Source: Planctomycetaceae bacterium | GTDB taxonomy: Bacteria; Planctomycetota; Phycisphaerae; Phycisphaerales; SM1A02 | Direction of reading: 5' to 3' | Assembly: GCA_027490145.1 (NCBI GenBank) | Contig: JAIXYQ010000010.1 | Location: forward strand, 62,001-126,000 | DNA: 64,000 bases | In this document: positions 43,466 to 52,076 of the stretch, one piece after another | Numbering within the stretch: position 1 is the first letter of the stretch | Layout: each line of letters begins with the position of its first letter | Translations under genes and position numbers: made by a program | The notes under the pieces: model-generated | The model's input: the letters and a program-made list of their open reading frames with translations, nothing else | What the model was told of the DNA's origin: nothing | Databases searched by the model: none

Positions 43466-45016
43466 TCAGGATCCCGCAGCAGGGCGCGAAGCACCCCGCC
43501 GCGGCGGCGTCGCGGGCGCATCGGCCGGGGCCGGCTCGTGGTCCTTGCTCGGCTCGGGGCCCATCGGGCCGGTGCGGTACTTCTGCAAGGCCTGCTCGTA
43601 CTTGCGCTTCATCGATGGGTCGGTCTCGAGCCTGACGGCGCGCTCGCCGTTGGTGACGGCGGCCTCGCGGTTGCCCTTGGCGTAGTTGGCCAGCGCGACG
43701 GTGTCGGCCGCGCGTGCATCCTCGCCCTTGGCCAGCGCATCGGCGGCCAGCGCGAGCTCCATCGCGAAGTCGAGGTCGCGCACCTTCACGAACGGCGTCT
43801 CGAGGATCGCCCGCGCCATCGCACGCAGGGTCTCCATCTCGCCGGCGCGCGCCTTCGCGACGGCACGCCCGAACGCGTAGCCCTGTTCGGCCTGCTTGGC
43901 CAAGCCGATCATGATCAGGAATCGCTGTGATTCGTACTGACCCGCACGTTCGGGGATCGCCGCGCGCACGTTGTCCAGCGTCTCGAGCAGCGGCTGCCAG
44001 TCACCGGAGCGGTCGCACCAGCGGACCATCGTGTCGGTCACGTTCTTCGCCCGCGCGACGTTGCTTTCGGTGACCGCATCCGCCAACTCCGTGCGCGGAT
44101 CCCAGGTACCGGCGAGCAGGGCCTCGAGCACCGGTCGGCTGACCTTCGGGTGGCCGTACCACTGCACGATGCCGTCCTTGACGATGAAGAAGCGCGGCGT
44201 CGAGGTCCGGAACGTGCCGTGCTGGAAGGCGGCGAGCACGCTCCGGTCGGGATCCGCGGTGATGGCGCAGGGGAAGTGGTCGGCGACTCCCGCCTTGCCG
44301 TACCAGGCGCGCACCGTCTCGGGCTGCTCGTCGGTGGTCGCGATGAACCGGACGCCGCGCGCACCGAAGTCACGCATGACCTGCTCGATGAGCGTGGCGT
44401 ACTCGCGGCAGTGGCTGCAGTCGGTGCCGAAGAAGTCGATCACGTAGACGACGCCGGGCGCCCAGGACTGTTCGGGTGCGCCGATGATCCAGTGGTCGAA
44501 GGTGGGGAATGGCGCGCGCACACCGGGCTTCATCGGTGGATCGACGCGGGTGAAGGCCGTCGACGGTTTGGGTGGCAGCGGCGTGGCGGGGCGCGCCGGC
44601 GTGGAGGGCTGTGCGGCAGAAACGCCGGGTCCGGCGGGGGCCGGGGGCGCACCAGCGTCGGCGGGCACGGATGCGACCACGGCAAGGTCGACCACGCCCT
44701 GGCCCTCGATCACGAACGTGACTTTCTTCGTCAATCGCTCGCCACGCTGCGATTCGCTGGGCTTGAGGGTGACGACCGCCTCGGCCGTCGCGCCGGGCTC
44801 GATGGGCTCGGTCGGCCACGTCGAGGTCGTGCAGGCGCAGTTGCCGGCGGCGGTCACGACCTTCACCGGGCTCGTTCCCGTGTTGCGCAGCATGACCGGC
44901 ATCGATTTCTCCTGGCCGAGCGGGATCGACCCAAGGTCGATCGATGCCGGCTCGACCACGACCGTCACCGCCACGGCATGCTGACAGATCCATCGGATCA
45001 CGGGGAGGAGTCGCAT
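43466..45016 (-). CDS. DUF1573 plus thioredoxin-like (TlpA) protein
   Basis: A 516-aa protein joining a DUF1573 Ig-like domain (about 25-115; NTGTSPVKVVTAAGNCACTTS and IEPGATAEAVVTLKP) to a thioredoxin-like domain. The thioredoxin-like domain (about 170-300) has active site DFFGTDCSHCREY and the cis-Pro region TSTPRFFIVKDG. A helical TPR-like C-terminus (about 320-490) ends in a Pro-rich tail. The N-terminus (LLPVIRWICQHAVAVTVVV) is only weakly hydrophobic, so export is uncertain, but both main domains normally act outside the cytoplasm. The start ATG at 45016 has TAGCCT 6 nt upstream. Confidence 0.85.
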   Translation of the reverse strand: MRLLPVIRWICQHAVAVTVVVEPASIDLGSIPLGQEKSMPVMLRNTGTSPVKVVTAAGNCACTTSTWPTEPIEPGATAEAVVTLKPSESQRGERLTKKVTFVIEGQGVVDLAVVASVPADAGAPPAPAGPGVSAAQPSTPARPATPLPPKPSTAFTRVDPPMKPGVRAPFPTFDHWIIGAPEQSWAPGVVYVIDFFGTDCSHCREYATLIEQVMRDFGARGVRFIATTDEQPETVRAWYGKAGVADHFPCAITADPDRSVLAAFQHGTFRTSTPRFFIVKDGIVQWYGHPKVSRPVLEALLAGTWDPRTELADAVTESNVARAKNVTDTMVRWCDRSGDWQPLLETLDNVRAAIPERAGQYESQRFLIMIGLAKQAEQGYAFGRAVAKARAGEMETLRAMARAILETPFVKVRDLDFAMELALAADALAKGEDARAADTVALANYAKGNREAAVTNGERAVRLETDPSMKRKYEQALQKYRTGPMGPEPSKDHEPAPADAPATPPRRGASRPAAGS

Positions 45017-45022
45017 GGCGGA

Positions 45023-45028
45023 AGGCTA
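45023..45028 (-). promoter_or_regulatory. -10-like hexamer before the DUF1573-thioredoxin gene
   Basis: TAGCCT on the minus strand, 6 nt from the ATG at 45016. Confidence 0.5.
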
Positions 45029-45054
45029 CCGCGACGGCGCGCGGCACCCAACGA

Positions 45055-45603
45055 TCATGCCGTCGCGGTGGCTTCGATGAAGTCCGGGATCAAGCCGAGC
45101 CGACGGTAGCGGGCGAGGGTCGCGGCGGGCAGTCGATCGAACCGACCGATGCGGCCCCGGCATGCGCGCTCACCACAGTTGCAGCGCATGGTCCAGACGT
45201 CGTCGGCTCCGAGGAAGGTCGAGTAGTCGTGAGTGAGTTCATCGCCGGGCCGGATCGCGCGCAGCGCGACGACCAGCAGGCGCCGTCCCTCGCGGAAGAG
45301 CGCCGTGGCCGGCTCGCACGAGTGGTTGGCGAACGCGCCCGGGCGCGAGCCCGGATCCAGGTACGACTCGGGCCCGAAGCGGATGCAGTTGGCGGCTCGC
45401 CGAGGTTCGTGGTCCCACATCGACCAGACGGTGGACGCCGACACGATGCGCCCGCGCAGCTCGAGGATCACCGCATCGCGGGCAAATCGCTGCAGGGCCA
45501 CGAGGCCCCGACCGTTGCGCACGGGCATGACGGCGTACGGAGTGCGCGATGGCGTCGCTGCGCCGAGTGAGCTTCGTGCGCTGGTCATGTCCATGACGGT
45601 CAT
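45055..45603 (-). CDS. Second SET-domain protein (putative methyltransferase)
   Basis: A 182-aa SET-domain protein, distinct in sequence from the one beside the synthetase. The SAM-binding NHSCEP motif is at 93-98, and GDELTHDYSTF (120-130) is the catalytic segment with H where the usual residue is F. A post-SET zinc motif CNCGERACRG follows (C141, C143, C148). There is no signal peptide and no DNA-binding domain, so its lysine-bearing target is unknown. ATG at 45603 was chosen for the TACCTT hexamer 8 nt upstream; ATG at 45594 is an alternative. It lies divergent from an acyltransferase gene. Confidence 0.85.
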   Translation of the reverse strand: MTVMDMTSARSSLGAATPSRTPYAVMPVRNGRGLVALQRFARDAVILELRGRIVSASTVWSMWDHEPRRAANCIRFGPESYLDPGSRPGAFANHSCEPATALFREGRRLLVVALRAIRPGDELTHDYSTFLGADDVWTMRCNCGERACRGRIGRFDRLPAATLARYRRLGLIPDFIEATATA

Positions 45604-45611
45604 GGTGAGAG

Positions 45612-45617
45612 AAGGTA
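45612..45617 (-). promoter_or_regulatory. -10-like hexamer before the second SET gene
   Basis: TACCTT on the minus strand, 8 nt from the ATG at 45603. TAGCAC at 45653-45658 on the plus strand is a weaker candidate, 7 nt before the acyltransferase GTG. Confidence 0.4.
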
Positions 45618-45665
45618 GCGGCTGTCGTGGGGCACCCGGTGGGGTGGCGTGGTAGCACTGCCACG

Positions 45666-46847
45666 GTGTTCCCACCTCCGCCACCGATCCTGACGGAACG
45701 CCACCACGGCATCGATGCGTTGCGCGGCGGCATGATGCTGTTGGGCGTGGTGCTCCACCTGGCGATCAACTACGTCGAGGGTCCGCAGGACGGCACCTGG
45801 CCCTTCCGTGATCCGGAGCGCAGTCCGCTGGCCGGACTCGTGGTCCTGGCGATCCACACCTTCCGCATGCCGGTCTTCTTCGTGATGAGCGGCTACTTCG
45901 CGGCCATGCTCATCGAGCGGCGTGGGCTCCGGGGGTATGCCTGGAACCGCTCGCAGCGGATCGTGCTGCCCAGCGTCGTCGCATGGTTCGTGCTGTTCCC
46001 GCTCACCATGCTTGCCTTCGTGTTCGTGCGCATCCAGACCGACCAGGTGGACGACGCCACGCGCGCCGCACTCTTCGCCGCGGCGATCAAGCATCCCTGG
46101 GCGAACCCGGCGCCGATCCACCTCTGGTTCCTCGAGGTGCTGATCATCGTCCAGGTGTTCTCGCTGCCGGTCGTGGCGATGGCGATGCTGGCGCCCGACG
46201 CGCTCCGATCGCTGGCTGCGCGGGTCCGGCATGCGCTGTTCATGGGCCGGGCGCGCTGGATGCTCGTTCCGGTGCTGGCCACCCTGACGACGATCACCAT
46301 GCTTCCCATGCACAGGCCCGGCATCGACACGCCGCATTCGTTCCTCGTGTCCCCGGCGATCCTGGCGTGCTACGGGCTGTACTTCGTGGGCGGATGGTGC
46401 ATCCGGCGCGAAGCGGGCATGGTCGCCCGACTGGTCAGGACCGGCTGGTGGCACCTGGGCCTTGGGCTGGGCGCGCTCCTGGTCGCCCTCGTGACGGCGA
46501 TCGCATGGTTCGTGACCACCGGTCATGGGCAGAAGCCATCGCCCGTGCTGCTGGCGTGCGCGCAGGCCACCAGTGCCGTGGCGTGCTGGCTGCTCATCCT
46601 TGGCATGATCGGCGTGGCTGAGCGCGTCCTCGCGAGACCGAGGCCAGCGGTCAGGTGGCTCGTCGATGCTTCGTTCTGGATCTACCTGGTCCATCTGCCG
46701 CTGTGCGTGGTCGTGCCTTGGATGGTGAGCGATCTGCCGCTGGGCGCCGTGGGCCGTTTCTCGATCTCGTTCGCGATCGTGTCGGTGCTCCTGGCGCTGA
46801 GCTACGAGGCCGTGCTCATGATCGTGGCGCCTCGACGCAGGTCCTAG
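45666..46847 (+). CDS. Acyltransferase-3/OpgC-like membrane protein
   Basis: A 393-aa integral membrane protein with about ten hydrophobic helices. GIDALRGGMMLLGVVLHLAINY at the N-terminus and RMPVFFVMSGYFAAMLIERRG are the conserved His/Arg motifs of acyltransferase family 3, close to the glucan-succinylating OpgC/MdoC branch. WANPAPIHLWFLEVL and FWIYLVHLPLCVVV are also typical. It probably O-acylates a cell-envelope glycan. GTG at 45666 was chosen because the sequence before it (GHPVGWRGST) lies in the promoter interval; a start at 45627 would add 13 residues. The stop TAG is part of the TAGACT hexamer of the next gene. Confidence 0.82.
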   Translation: MFPPPPPILTERHHGIDALRGGMMLLGVVLHLAINYVEGPQDGTWPFRDPERSPLAGLVVLAIHTFRMPVFFVMSGYFAAMLIERRGLRGYAWNRSQRIVLPSVVAWFVLFPLTMLAFVFVRIQTDQVDDATRAALFAAAIKHPWANPAPIHLWFLEVLIIVQVFSLPVVAMAMLAPDALRSLAARVRHALFMGRARWMLVPVLATLTTITMLPMHRPGIDTPHSFLVSPAILACYGLYFVGGWCIRREAGMVARLVRTGWWHLGLGLGALLVALVTAIAWFVTTGHGQKPSPVLLACAQATSAVACWLLILGMIGVAERVLARPRPAVRWLVDASFWIYLVHLPLCVVVPWMVSDLPLGAVGRFSISFAIVSVLLALSYEAVLMIVAPRRRS

Positions 46848-46850
46848 ACT
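46845..46850 (+). promoter_or_regulatory. -10-like hexamer, leaderless start of the copper ATPase
   Basis: TAGACT, 6 nt before the GTG at 46857; its first three bases are the stop codon of the acyltransferase gene. Confidence 0.5.
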
Positions 46851-46856
46851 CCGCCT

Positions 46857-49127
46857 GTGCATCCTGCCCCGGCGACCGCAGAGCGACGCACGCTGCCGAT
46901 CGGCGGCATGTCGTGCGCTGCCTGCGCGCTCAAGCTCGAGCGTGGGCTCGCTGCGGTGCCGGGCGTGCGTTCGGCGAGCGTGAACTTCGCGACGCGCCTG
47001 GCGTCGGTCGAGATCGACCCCGCACGGGTCTCGGACCAGCACCTGGCCCGGACCATCGAGGGCCTCGGCTATCACGCCTTCCTGCCCGGGCTGGATGAGG
47101 ATCCGCGCGCGGCGGCGGTCGCGGCGCGCGATGCGGAGGGGCGAGACCTCAGGCGCCGCACCATCGTCGGTGCGGTCACCGCCACGCCCGTGGTGGCGAT
47201 CGCGATGACGCACGGGAGCGTCGCGTGGCTGCACGGCACGTGGGCCGACTGGACGCAAGCGCTCATGGGCACGGCGACGATGGCCATCTGCGGGTGGCCG
47301 TTCATGGTGCGCGCCTGGCGCCAGGCCCGTGCCGGCACGACCTCGATGGACACGCTGGTCGCCCTCGGCAGCGGCGTGGCCTGGACCTGGTCCATGCTCG
47401 TGCTGTTGGTGCCCGGGCTCGATGCCATCGCGCGCGGAGCGGGTGCCGCCGATGTTCACGGCGCGCCGGTGTACTTCGAGGCGGCAGCATCGATCGTGGT
47501 GCTGGTGACGCTCGGGAAGTGGCTCGAGTGGCGTGCGACGCGATCGGCAAGCCGCGCGATCCAGTCGCTGGTGGACCTGGCTCCACCTCGCGCGGTGGTG
47601 ATCCGCGATGGTTCGGAGCAGGAGCTCAGTGCGTCGGAGGTTGCCGTGGGGGACCTCGTCCTGGTGCGCCCGGGTTCGCGGGTGCCGGTCGACGGCGTCG
47701 TCGAATCGGGACGATCGAGCATCGATGAATCGATGCTGACCGGCGAGCCGATGCCCGTGGCCAAGGCCCCGGGGGATACGGTACTCGGCGGGACGGTCAA
47801 CGGTGCCGGTGCGCTGCGGTTCGTCGCGACGAAGGTCGGCACGGCTACGGTGCTGGCGCAGGTCGTCCGTGCCGTCGAGGCGGCACAAGCGAGCAAGGCG
47901 CCGATCGCGCGGCTTGCCGATCGCGTGAGTGCACGCTTCGTTCCCGCGGTGTTGGTGATCGCCGGCATCACGGGAACCGCGTGGCTGCTGTTCGGACCGG
48001 TCGAGGACCGTTGCGCGCGCGCCCTGGTGGCCGTCGTGTCGACGCTCATCATCGCCTGTCCATGCGCGATGGGGCTGGCGACGCCCGCTGCGATCATGGC
48101 CGGGACGGCTGCGGCGGCGCGACGGGGCATCCTCGTCAAGGGTGGCGCCGCGCTCGAGGCGCTGGCGCGCGTGACGACGGTCGTCCTGGACAAGACCGGC
48201 ACGGTGACCGAGGGGCGTCCACGTGTGTCCGGGGTGGTCGTGCACGGTGGAGCCACGGAGCGCGAGGTGCTCTCGGTGGCGGCATCGCTCGAGCGCTCGA
48301 GCGAGCATCCGCTCGCGCGGGCCATCGTGGGGCTTGCCGATGAACGGGGGATCCTGCCGAAGCCGGCGACCGAGGTCGTGGCCCATCCAGGGCAGGGCGT
48401 CGAAGGCGTCATCGGTGGCCAGCGCGCGCGCGCCGGTACGCCGGAGTGGATCGCCGGTGCCGGCATCGCCGTGCCGGGGGCAGACGACGATGCATCGACG
48501 ATCGCCGTCGTCGCCGTCGATGGGCGCGTCCTGGGTTCTATCCTGCTGCGCGATGCAGCGCGTGGCTCGAGTGCGGCGGCGATCGCATCGCTTCGTGGGC
48601 TGGGCATCGAACCCGTGATGCTGACGGGTGACCGTGAAGCGTCCGCGCAGCCGATCGCGCGCGAGGTCGGCATCGATCGACTGATCGCAGGAGTCCTGCC
48701 CGACGGCAAGGCCCGCACGATCGCGGCGCTGCAGCAGGGCGGTGCTCGCCTGGCCATGGTGGGTGACGGCATCAACGATGCACCGGCTCTCGCGCAGGCC
48801 GAGGTCGGCATCGCCATGGGCTGTGGCGCCGCCATCGCGCTGGAGTCGGCCGACATCGTGTTGATGCGCGGTGATCTCGCGGCACTCCCGGTTGCGGTCG
48901 TGGCCGCGCGCCGCACGCTGTCGACGATCAAGCAGAACCTATGGTGGGCCTTCGGCTACAACGCGCTGGCGATTCCGTTGGCAGCCGGTGCGCTGTGGCC
49001 ATGGACCGGGTGGATGCCGTCGCCCATGCTCGCCAGCGCAGCCATGGCCCTGAGCAGCGTGAGCGTGGTCCTCAACAGCCTGCGGCTGCTGGGGGATTCG
49101 CCTCGGGAACCCGGCCCGAGCCGCTAA
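46857..49127 (+). CDS. copA: Cu+-exporting P-type ATPase (CopA type)
   Basis: A 756-aa P1B-type ATPase. One N-terminal heavy-metal-associated domain has GMSCAAC (residues 17-23). Eight membrane helices include the transport motif [11 protein letters not shown] at about residue 400. The actuator loop has TGEPMPV, phosphorylation is in DKTGTVTEG, and the hinge is [21 protein letters not shown]. The C-terminal helices carry YN ([12 protein letters not shown]) and MALSS, the further copper-coordination residues of the Cu+ subclass. It would export Cu+ from the cytoplasm. The start GTG has TAGACT 6 nt upstream. No CsoR or CueR regulator is adjacent. Confidence 0.95.
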   Translation: MHPAPATAERRTLPIGGMSCAACALKLERGLAAVPGVRSASVNFATRLASVEIDPARVSDQHLARTIEGLGYHAFLPGLDEDPRAAAVAARDAEGRDLRRRTIVGAVTATPVVAIAMTHGSVAWLHGTWADWTQALMGTATMAICGWPFMVRAWRQARAGTTSMDTLVALGSGVAWTWSMLVLLVPGLDAIARGAGAADVHGAPVYFEAAASIVVLVTLGKWLEWRATRSASRAIQSLVDLAPPRAVVIRDGSEQELSASEVAVGDLVLVRPGSRVPVDGVVESGRSSIDESMLTGEPMPVAKAPGDTVLGGTVNGAGALRFVATKVGTATVLAQVVRAVEAAQASKAPIARLADRVSARFVPAVLVIAGITGTAWLLFGPVEDRCARALVAVVSTLIIACPCAMGLATPAAIMAGTAAAARRGILVKGGAALEALARVTTVVLDKTGTVTEGRPRVSGVVVHGGATEREVLSVAASLERSSEHPLARAIVGLADERGILPKPATEVVAHPGQGVEGVIGGQRARAGTPEWIAGAGIAVPGADDDASTIAVVAVDGRVLGSILLRDAARGSSAAAIASLRGLGIEPVMLTGDREASAQPIAREVGIDRLIAGVLPDGKARTIAALQQGGARLAMVGDGINDAPALAQAEVGIAMGCGAAIALESADIVLMRGDLAALPVAVVAARRTLSTIKQNLWWAFGYNALAIPLAAGALWPWTGWMPSPMLASAAMALSSVSVVLNSLRLLGDSPREPGPSR

Positions 49128-49273
49128 CCCGGTCCGGGCGACACGCGCCCGAAGACGCCGACCGGTCGACTCATGAGCTCGTCGGCCATCGTGGACAGGA
49201 GGTCCAGCAGCCGATCGTCGGATCGACGATGCCGCATCGACGCGTGCTCACCAACGGTCAAGTCAAAGCCCAT
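49124..49273 (-). CDS. Possible small protein, 49 aa
   Basis: A short frame begins [13 protein letters not shown] and ends in a Pro/Gly-rich VSPGPG. Its stop overlaps the convergent copper ATPase stop by a few bases. Third codon positions are mostly G or C as in neighbouring genes, and TAGCAT lies 9 nt before the ATG. The middle ([16 protein letters not shown]) could form an amphipathic helix. It fills most of an otherwise gene-free 248-bp interval. There is no recognisable family, and it may be chance. Confidence 0.3.
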   Translation of the reverse strand: MGFDLTVGEHASMRHRRSDDRLLDLLSTMADELMSRPVGVFGRVSPGPG

Positions 49274-49363
49274 GGGACGCGGATGCTACGAGGTGGCCCC
49301 CTGTTTGCGGCGCGTACGCGGCGCTCATCGATGCGGTCGGGCGACGTTCGTGGTGTGGCGACC

Positions 49364-49369
49364 TACGAT
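49364..49369 (+). promoter_or_regulatory. -10-like hexamer before the ATP-grasp gene
   Basis: TACGAT, 6 nt before the ATG at 49376. Confidence 0.5.
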
Positions 49370-49375
49370 GGTCCG

Positions 49376-50230
49376 ATGCGGATCGCCCTGGTCACCGCGC
49401 GCGAACTTCCACGGCCCGATGGCGACCTGGCCGTCCTGGCTCAGGCTGCCGCCGGGCGAGGTTGGCTGTGCACCGCACGGCCATGGGACGACCCCAGCGA
49501 GGAGTGGGCAGGCTTCGATGCGGTGCTCGTGCGGTCGACGTGGGATTACCTCGGCAAGCTCGCCGAGTTCCGCAGGTGGATCAGCGACGTGGGTTCAACC
49601 GCCTTGCTGCTGAACCCCCCGGGCACGCTGCACTGGAACCTCCACAAGGGGTATCTGCTCGAACTGCAGGCCCATGGCGTCCCGGTGGTCCCGTCCGTGC
49701 TGCTGGGCCCCGGCGAGCGCCCCGATTGGCACCAGGCCTTCGAGCGGCACGGCGAACTCGTGCTCAAGCCGGCCGTGAGCGCCGGGTCGTTCGGCACCAT
49801 CCGCGTGGCGACGGGGGATCACGCCCGCGCAAATGCACACCGTGCCGAGCACGTGCATCGGGACATGCTGCTCCAGCCGTTCCTGCCCAGCGTCGTGGAA
49901 CGCGGCGAGACGAACCTGGTGATGATCGATGGCGCGTTCTCGCACGCGGTCCGCAAGGGTGCGCGATGGTCGGGCGATGCCGAACAGTCGCGGGGCCTCG
50001 TCGAGCCGACGGCGGAGGAGCTTGACGTGGCACGGCGCGTGCTCGACGTGACCAAGGGTCTGGGACACGGGATCCCGGCGTATGCACGCGTGGACCTTGC
50101 GCTCGGTCGATGTGGCCGACCGATGCTCATGGAACTCGAACTCGTGGAGCCGTCGCTCTTCCTCGATCGTGCGCCTTGGGGTGCGGAACGGCTGCTCGAC
50201 GCCGTGGCGGCACGGGCAACGTCCACCTGA
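49376..50230 (+). CDS. ATP-grasp family ligase
   Basis: A 284-aa soluble enzyme with an ATP-grasp fold of the RimK/cycloserine-ligase-like group. Features in order are an N-terminal Rossmann-like part (MRIALVTARELP...FDAVLVRSTWDYLGKLAEF), the nucleotide lysine region ELVLKPAVSAGSFGT, LLQPFLPSVVERGETNLVMIDG and the metal-binding YARVDLAL...MLMELELVEPSLFL. Such enzymes join a carboxylate to an amine, but the substrate is not evident and no peptide-biosynthesis genes are adjacent. The ATG at 49376 has TACGAT 6 nt upstream and suits the fold start. It is convergent with prfC. Confidence 0.85.
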   Translation: MRIALVTARELPRPDGDLAVLAQAAAGRGWLCTARPWDDPSEEWAGFDAVLVRSTWDYLGKLAEFRRWISDVGSTALLLNPPGTLHWNLHKGYLLELQAHGVPVVPSVLLGPGERPDWHQAFERHGELVLKPAVSAGSFGTIRVATGDHARANAHRAEHVHRDMLLQPFLPSVVERGETNLVMIDGAFSHAVRKGARWSGDAEQSRGLVEPTAEELDVARRVLDVTKGLGHGIPAYARVDLALGRCGRPMLMELELVEPSLFLDRAPWGAERLLDAVAARATST

Positions 50231-50288
50231 GCTCCGACGTCCCGCCGCGATCCGAGCCGTCCACCCCGTCGGTGCCTTCGGCGTTGCC

Positions 50289-51947
50289 TCAGCGGCGGAT
50301 CTGCTGGGCCGAGTCCATCGCGATCGCCGCGGCATGGTCCCACGGCACCGTCGAGAGCTCGATCTCAGGGTTGCGTTCCTGGAAGAAGCGGACCGGCCAG
50401 TGGTCGCTGAACAGCACGACGCCGCGGCCACGATCGTCCCACGCCAGGCGCGAACCCTGCGGCGCATCCGGGAGTTCCATCTCGCGCTCCTCGGCCATCG
50501 ACGGGGCATCCTGCCCCTTGCGCCGCCACCACCGGGTGATCTGCCAGGGCGCGCTCTCCAGGCGGCTCTCGGCGCCGTACTCGCCCTTGAGGCGGTGCGC
50601 CATCACCTCGAACTGCAGCGGGCCCACGGCGGCGAGCAGCGCGATCTTGGTGCCGCTGCCGACGGTCTCGAACCTGCGCGCCACGCCCTCGCGAAGCAAC
50701 TGCTCGAGGCCGAGGTTGAACTTCTTGTAGTTGCCCGGCTGCGGGTTGTGCAGGTACGCGAAGCACTCAGGCGTGAACTCGGGGATCTCGTCGAACACGA
50801 TGGTGCGGTCATCGGTGAGCGTGTCGCCGATGCCGAACAGGTCGTTGCCGACCAGGCCCACCACGTCGCCGGCGACCGCATGGTCGACCGTCTCGCGCTG
50901 GTTTCCGAAGAGCTTCGCCGCGTTGCCCAGCCGGACGCGCCGGCCGCTCTGGGCGTGCACGACCTGCATCTCGCGCTCGAAGGTGCCCGAGACCACGCGC
51001 AGGAACGCGATGCGGTCACGGTGCTTGGGATCCATGTTCGCCTGGATCTTGAAGATGAAGCCGCTGAAGCGGGGATCATCGGGCTCGATGCGTCCCGCGC
51101 GCGACTGGCGGGCGGTCGGGGGGCTGCTGTCGCGAAGGAAGCCGTCGAGCAAGAGCTGCACGCCGAAATTGTTGATGGCGCTTCCGAAGTAGACGGGCGT
51201 CACGCGGCCGGCGAGGACGGCCTCGCGATCGAAGGCCGCACCGGCGCCGCCGGTCTCGTCGAGCATCTGCACTTCCTGCAGGCTCTCGGTGTGCGCGTCG
51301 CTGTCGAGCCGTTCGAGCAGGCGCGGGTCGTCAATTCCGCCGACGGTCGAGGGAGCCACGAACGCGCCGCCGCTGGTGCGCTCGAAGAGGTGCATCTGCC
51401 TGGCCGCGCGGTCATAGACCCCGCGGAAGTTGGCGCCGGTGCCGATGGGCCAGTTCACCGGGTAGGCACCGATCCCGAGGATCTTCTCGAGTTCGTCGAC
51501 CAGGTCCAGCGGTGGGCGCGTGGGCCGGTCGCACTTGTTCATGAAGGTGAAGATCGGCACGCCGCGCCGCCGGCAGACCTCGAACAGCTTGCGGGTCTGT
51601 GCTTCCACGCCCTTGCCCGCGTCGATGACCATGACCGCTGCATCGACCGCAGTGAGTACGCGGTAGGTGTCCTCGCTGAAGTCCTGGTGGCCGGGCGTGT
51701 CGAGCAGGTTCACGCGGTAGCCCGAATAGTCGAACTGCAGCAGCGTCGAACTGACCGAGATGCCGCGCTGCTTCTCAAGGTCCATCCAGTCACTCGCGGT
51801 GGCCCTGCGGTCCTTGCGGCTCGTCACCGAGCCGGCAAGGTCGATCGCACCGCCGTAGAGCAGGAACTTCTCGGTGAGGGTGGTCTTGCCGGCGTCCGGG
51901 TGCGAGATGATCGCGAAGGTTCGGCGTGGATGGTCGGGCTGGCTCAT
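50289..51947 (-). CDS. prfC: Peptide chain release factor 3
   Basis: A 552-aa translational GTPase that recycles RF1/RF2. It shows G1 SHPDAGKTTLTEK, G2/switch I through QRGISVSS, G3 DTPGHQDFSEDTYR, G4 NKCD and the RF3-typical TPVYFGSAINNFGVQLLLDGFL. Domain III segments such as FKIQANMDPKHRDRIAFLRVVSG and GPLQFEVMAHRLKGEYG are also present. Length is normal (E. coli 529 aa). The ATG at 51947 fits the family start; TACCCT on the minus strand (51965-51960) is 12 nt upstream, suggesting a leader of only a few bases. Confidence 0.95.
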   Translation of the reverse strand: MSQPDHPRRTFAIISHPDAGKTTLTEKFLLYGGAIDLAGSVTSRKDRRATASDWMDLEKQRGISVSSTLLQFDYSGYRVNLLDTPGHQDFSEDTYRVLTAVDAAVMVIDAGKGVEAQTRKLFEVCRRRGVPIFTFMNKCDRPTRPPLDLVDELEKILGIGAYPVNWPIGTGANFRGVYDRAARQMHLFERTSGGAFVAPSTVGGIDDPRLLERLDSDAHTESLQEVQMLDETGGAGAAFDREAVLAGRVTPVYFGSAINNFGVQLLLDGFLRDSSPPTARQSRAGRIEPDDPRFSGFIFKIQANMDPKHRDRIAFLRVVSGTFEREMQVVHAQSGRRVRLGNAAKLFGNQRETVDHAVAGDVVGLVGNDLFGIGDTLTDDRTIVFDEIPEFTPECFAYLHNPQPGNYKKFNLGLEQLLREGVARRFETVGSGTKIALLAAVGPLQFEVMAHRLKGEYGAESRLESAPWQITRWWRRKGQDAPSMAEEREMELPDAPQGSRLAWDDRGRGVVLFSDHWPVRFFQERNPEIELSTVPWDHAAAIAMDSAQQIRR

Positions 51948-52019
51948 GGCGGACGGATCAGGGTACACGGAAGGCACCTTGGTCCCGGTGCCGTCGGGGA
52001 ACCGTCCCCTCCAATGAAA

Positions 52020-52047
52020 CAGGGGGCCGGCGTGTGCCGGCCCCCTG
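52020..52047 (-). terminator. Terminator of the DCNGNG-repeat gene
   Basis: Perfect 12-bp stem CAGGGGGCCGGC/GCCGGCCCCCTG with a GTGT loop, followed on the minus strand by TTTCATTGGAGG. It lies 30 bp after the stop codon and before prfC. Confidence 0.75.
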
Positions 52048-52076
52048 GTGGTCATGTCGAGGATGCGTGGCGTCGA

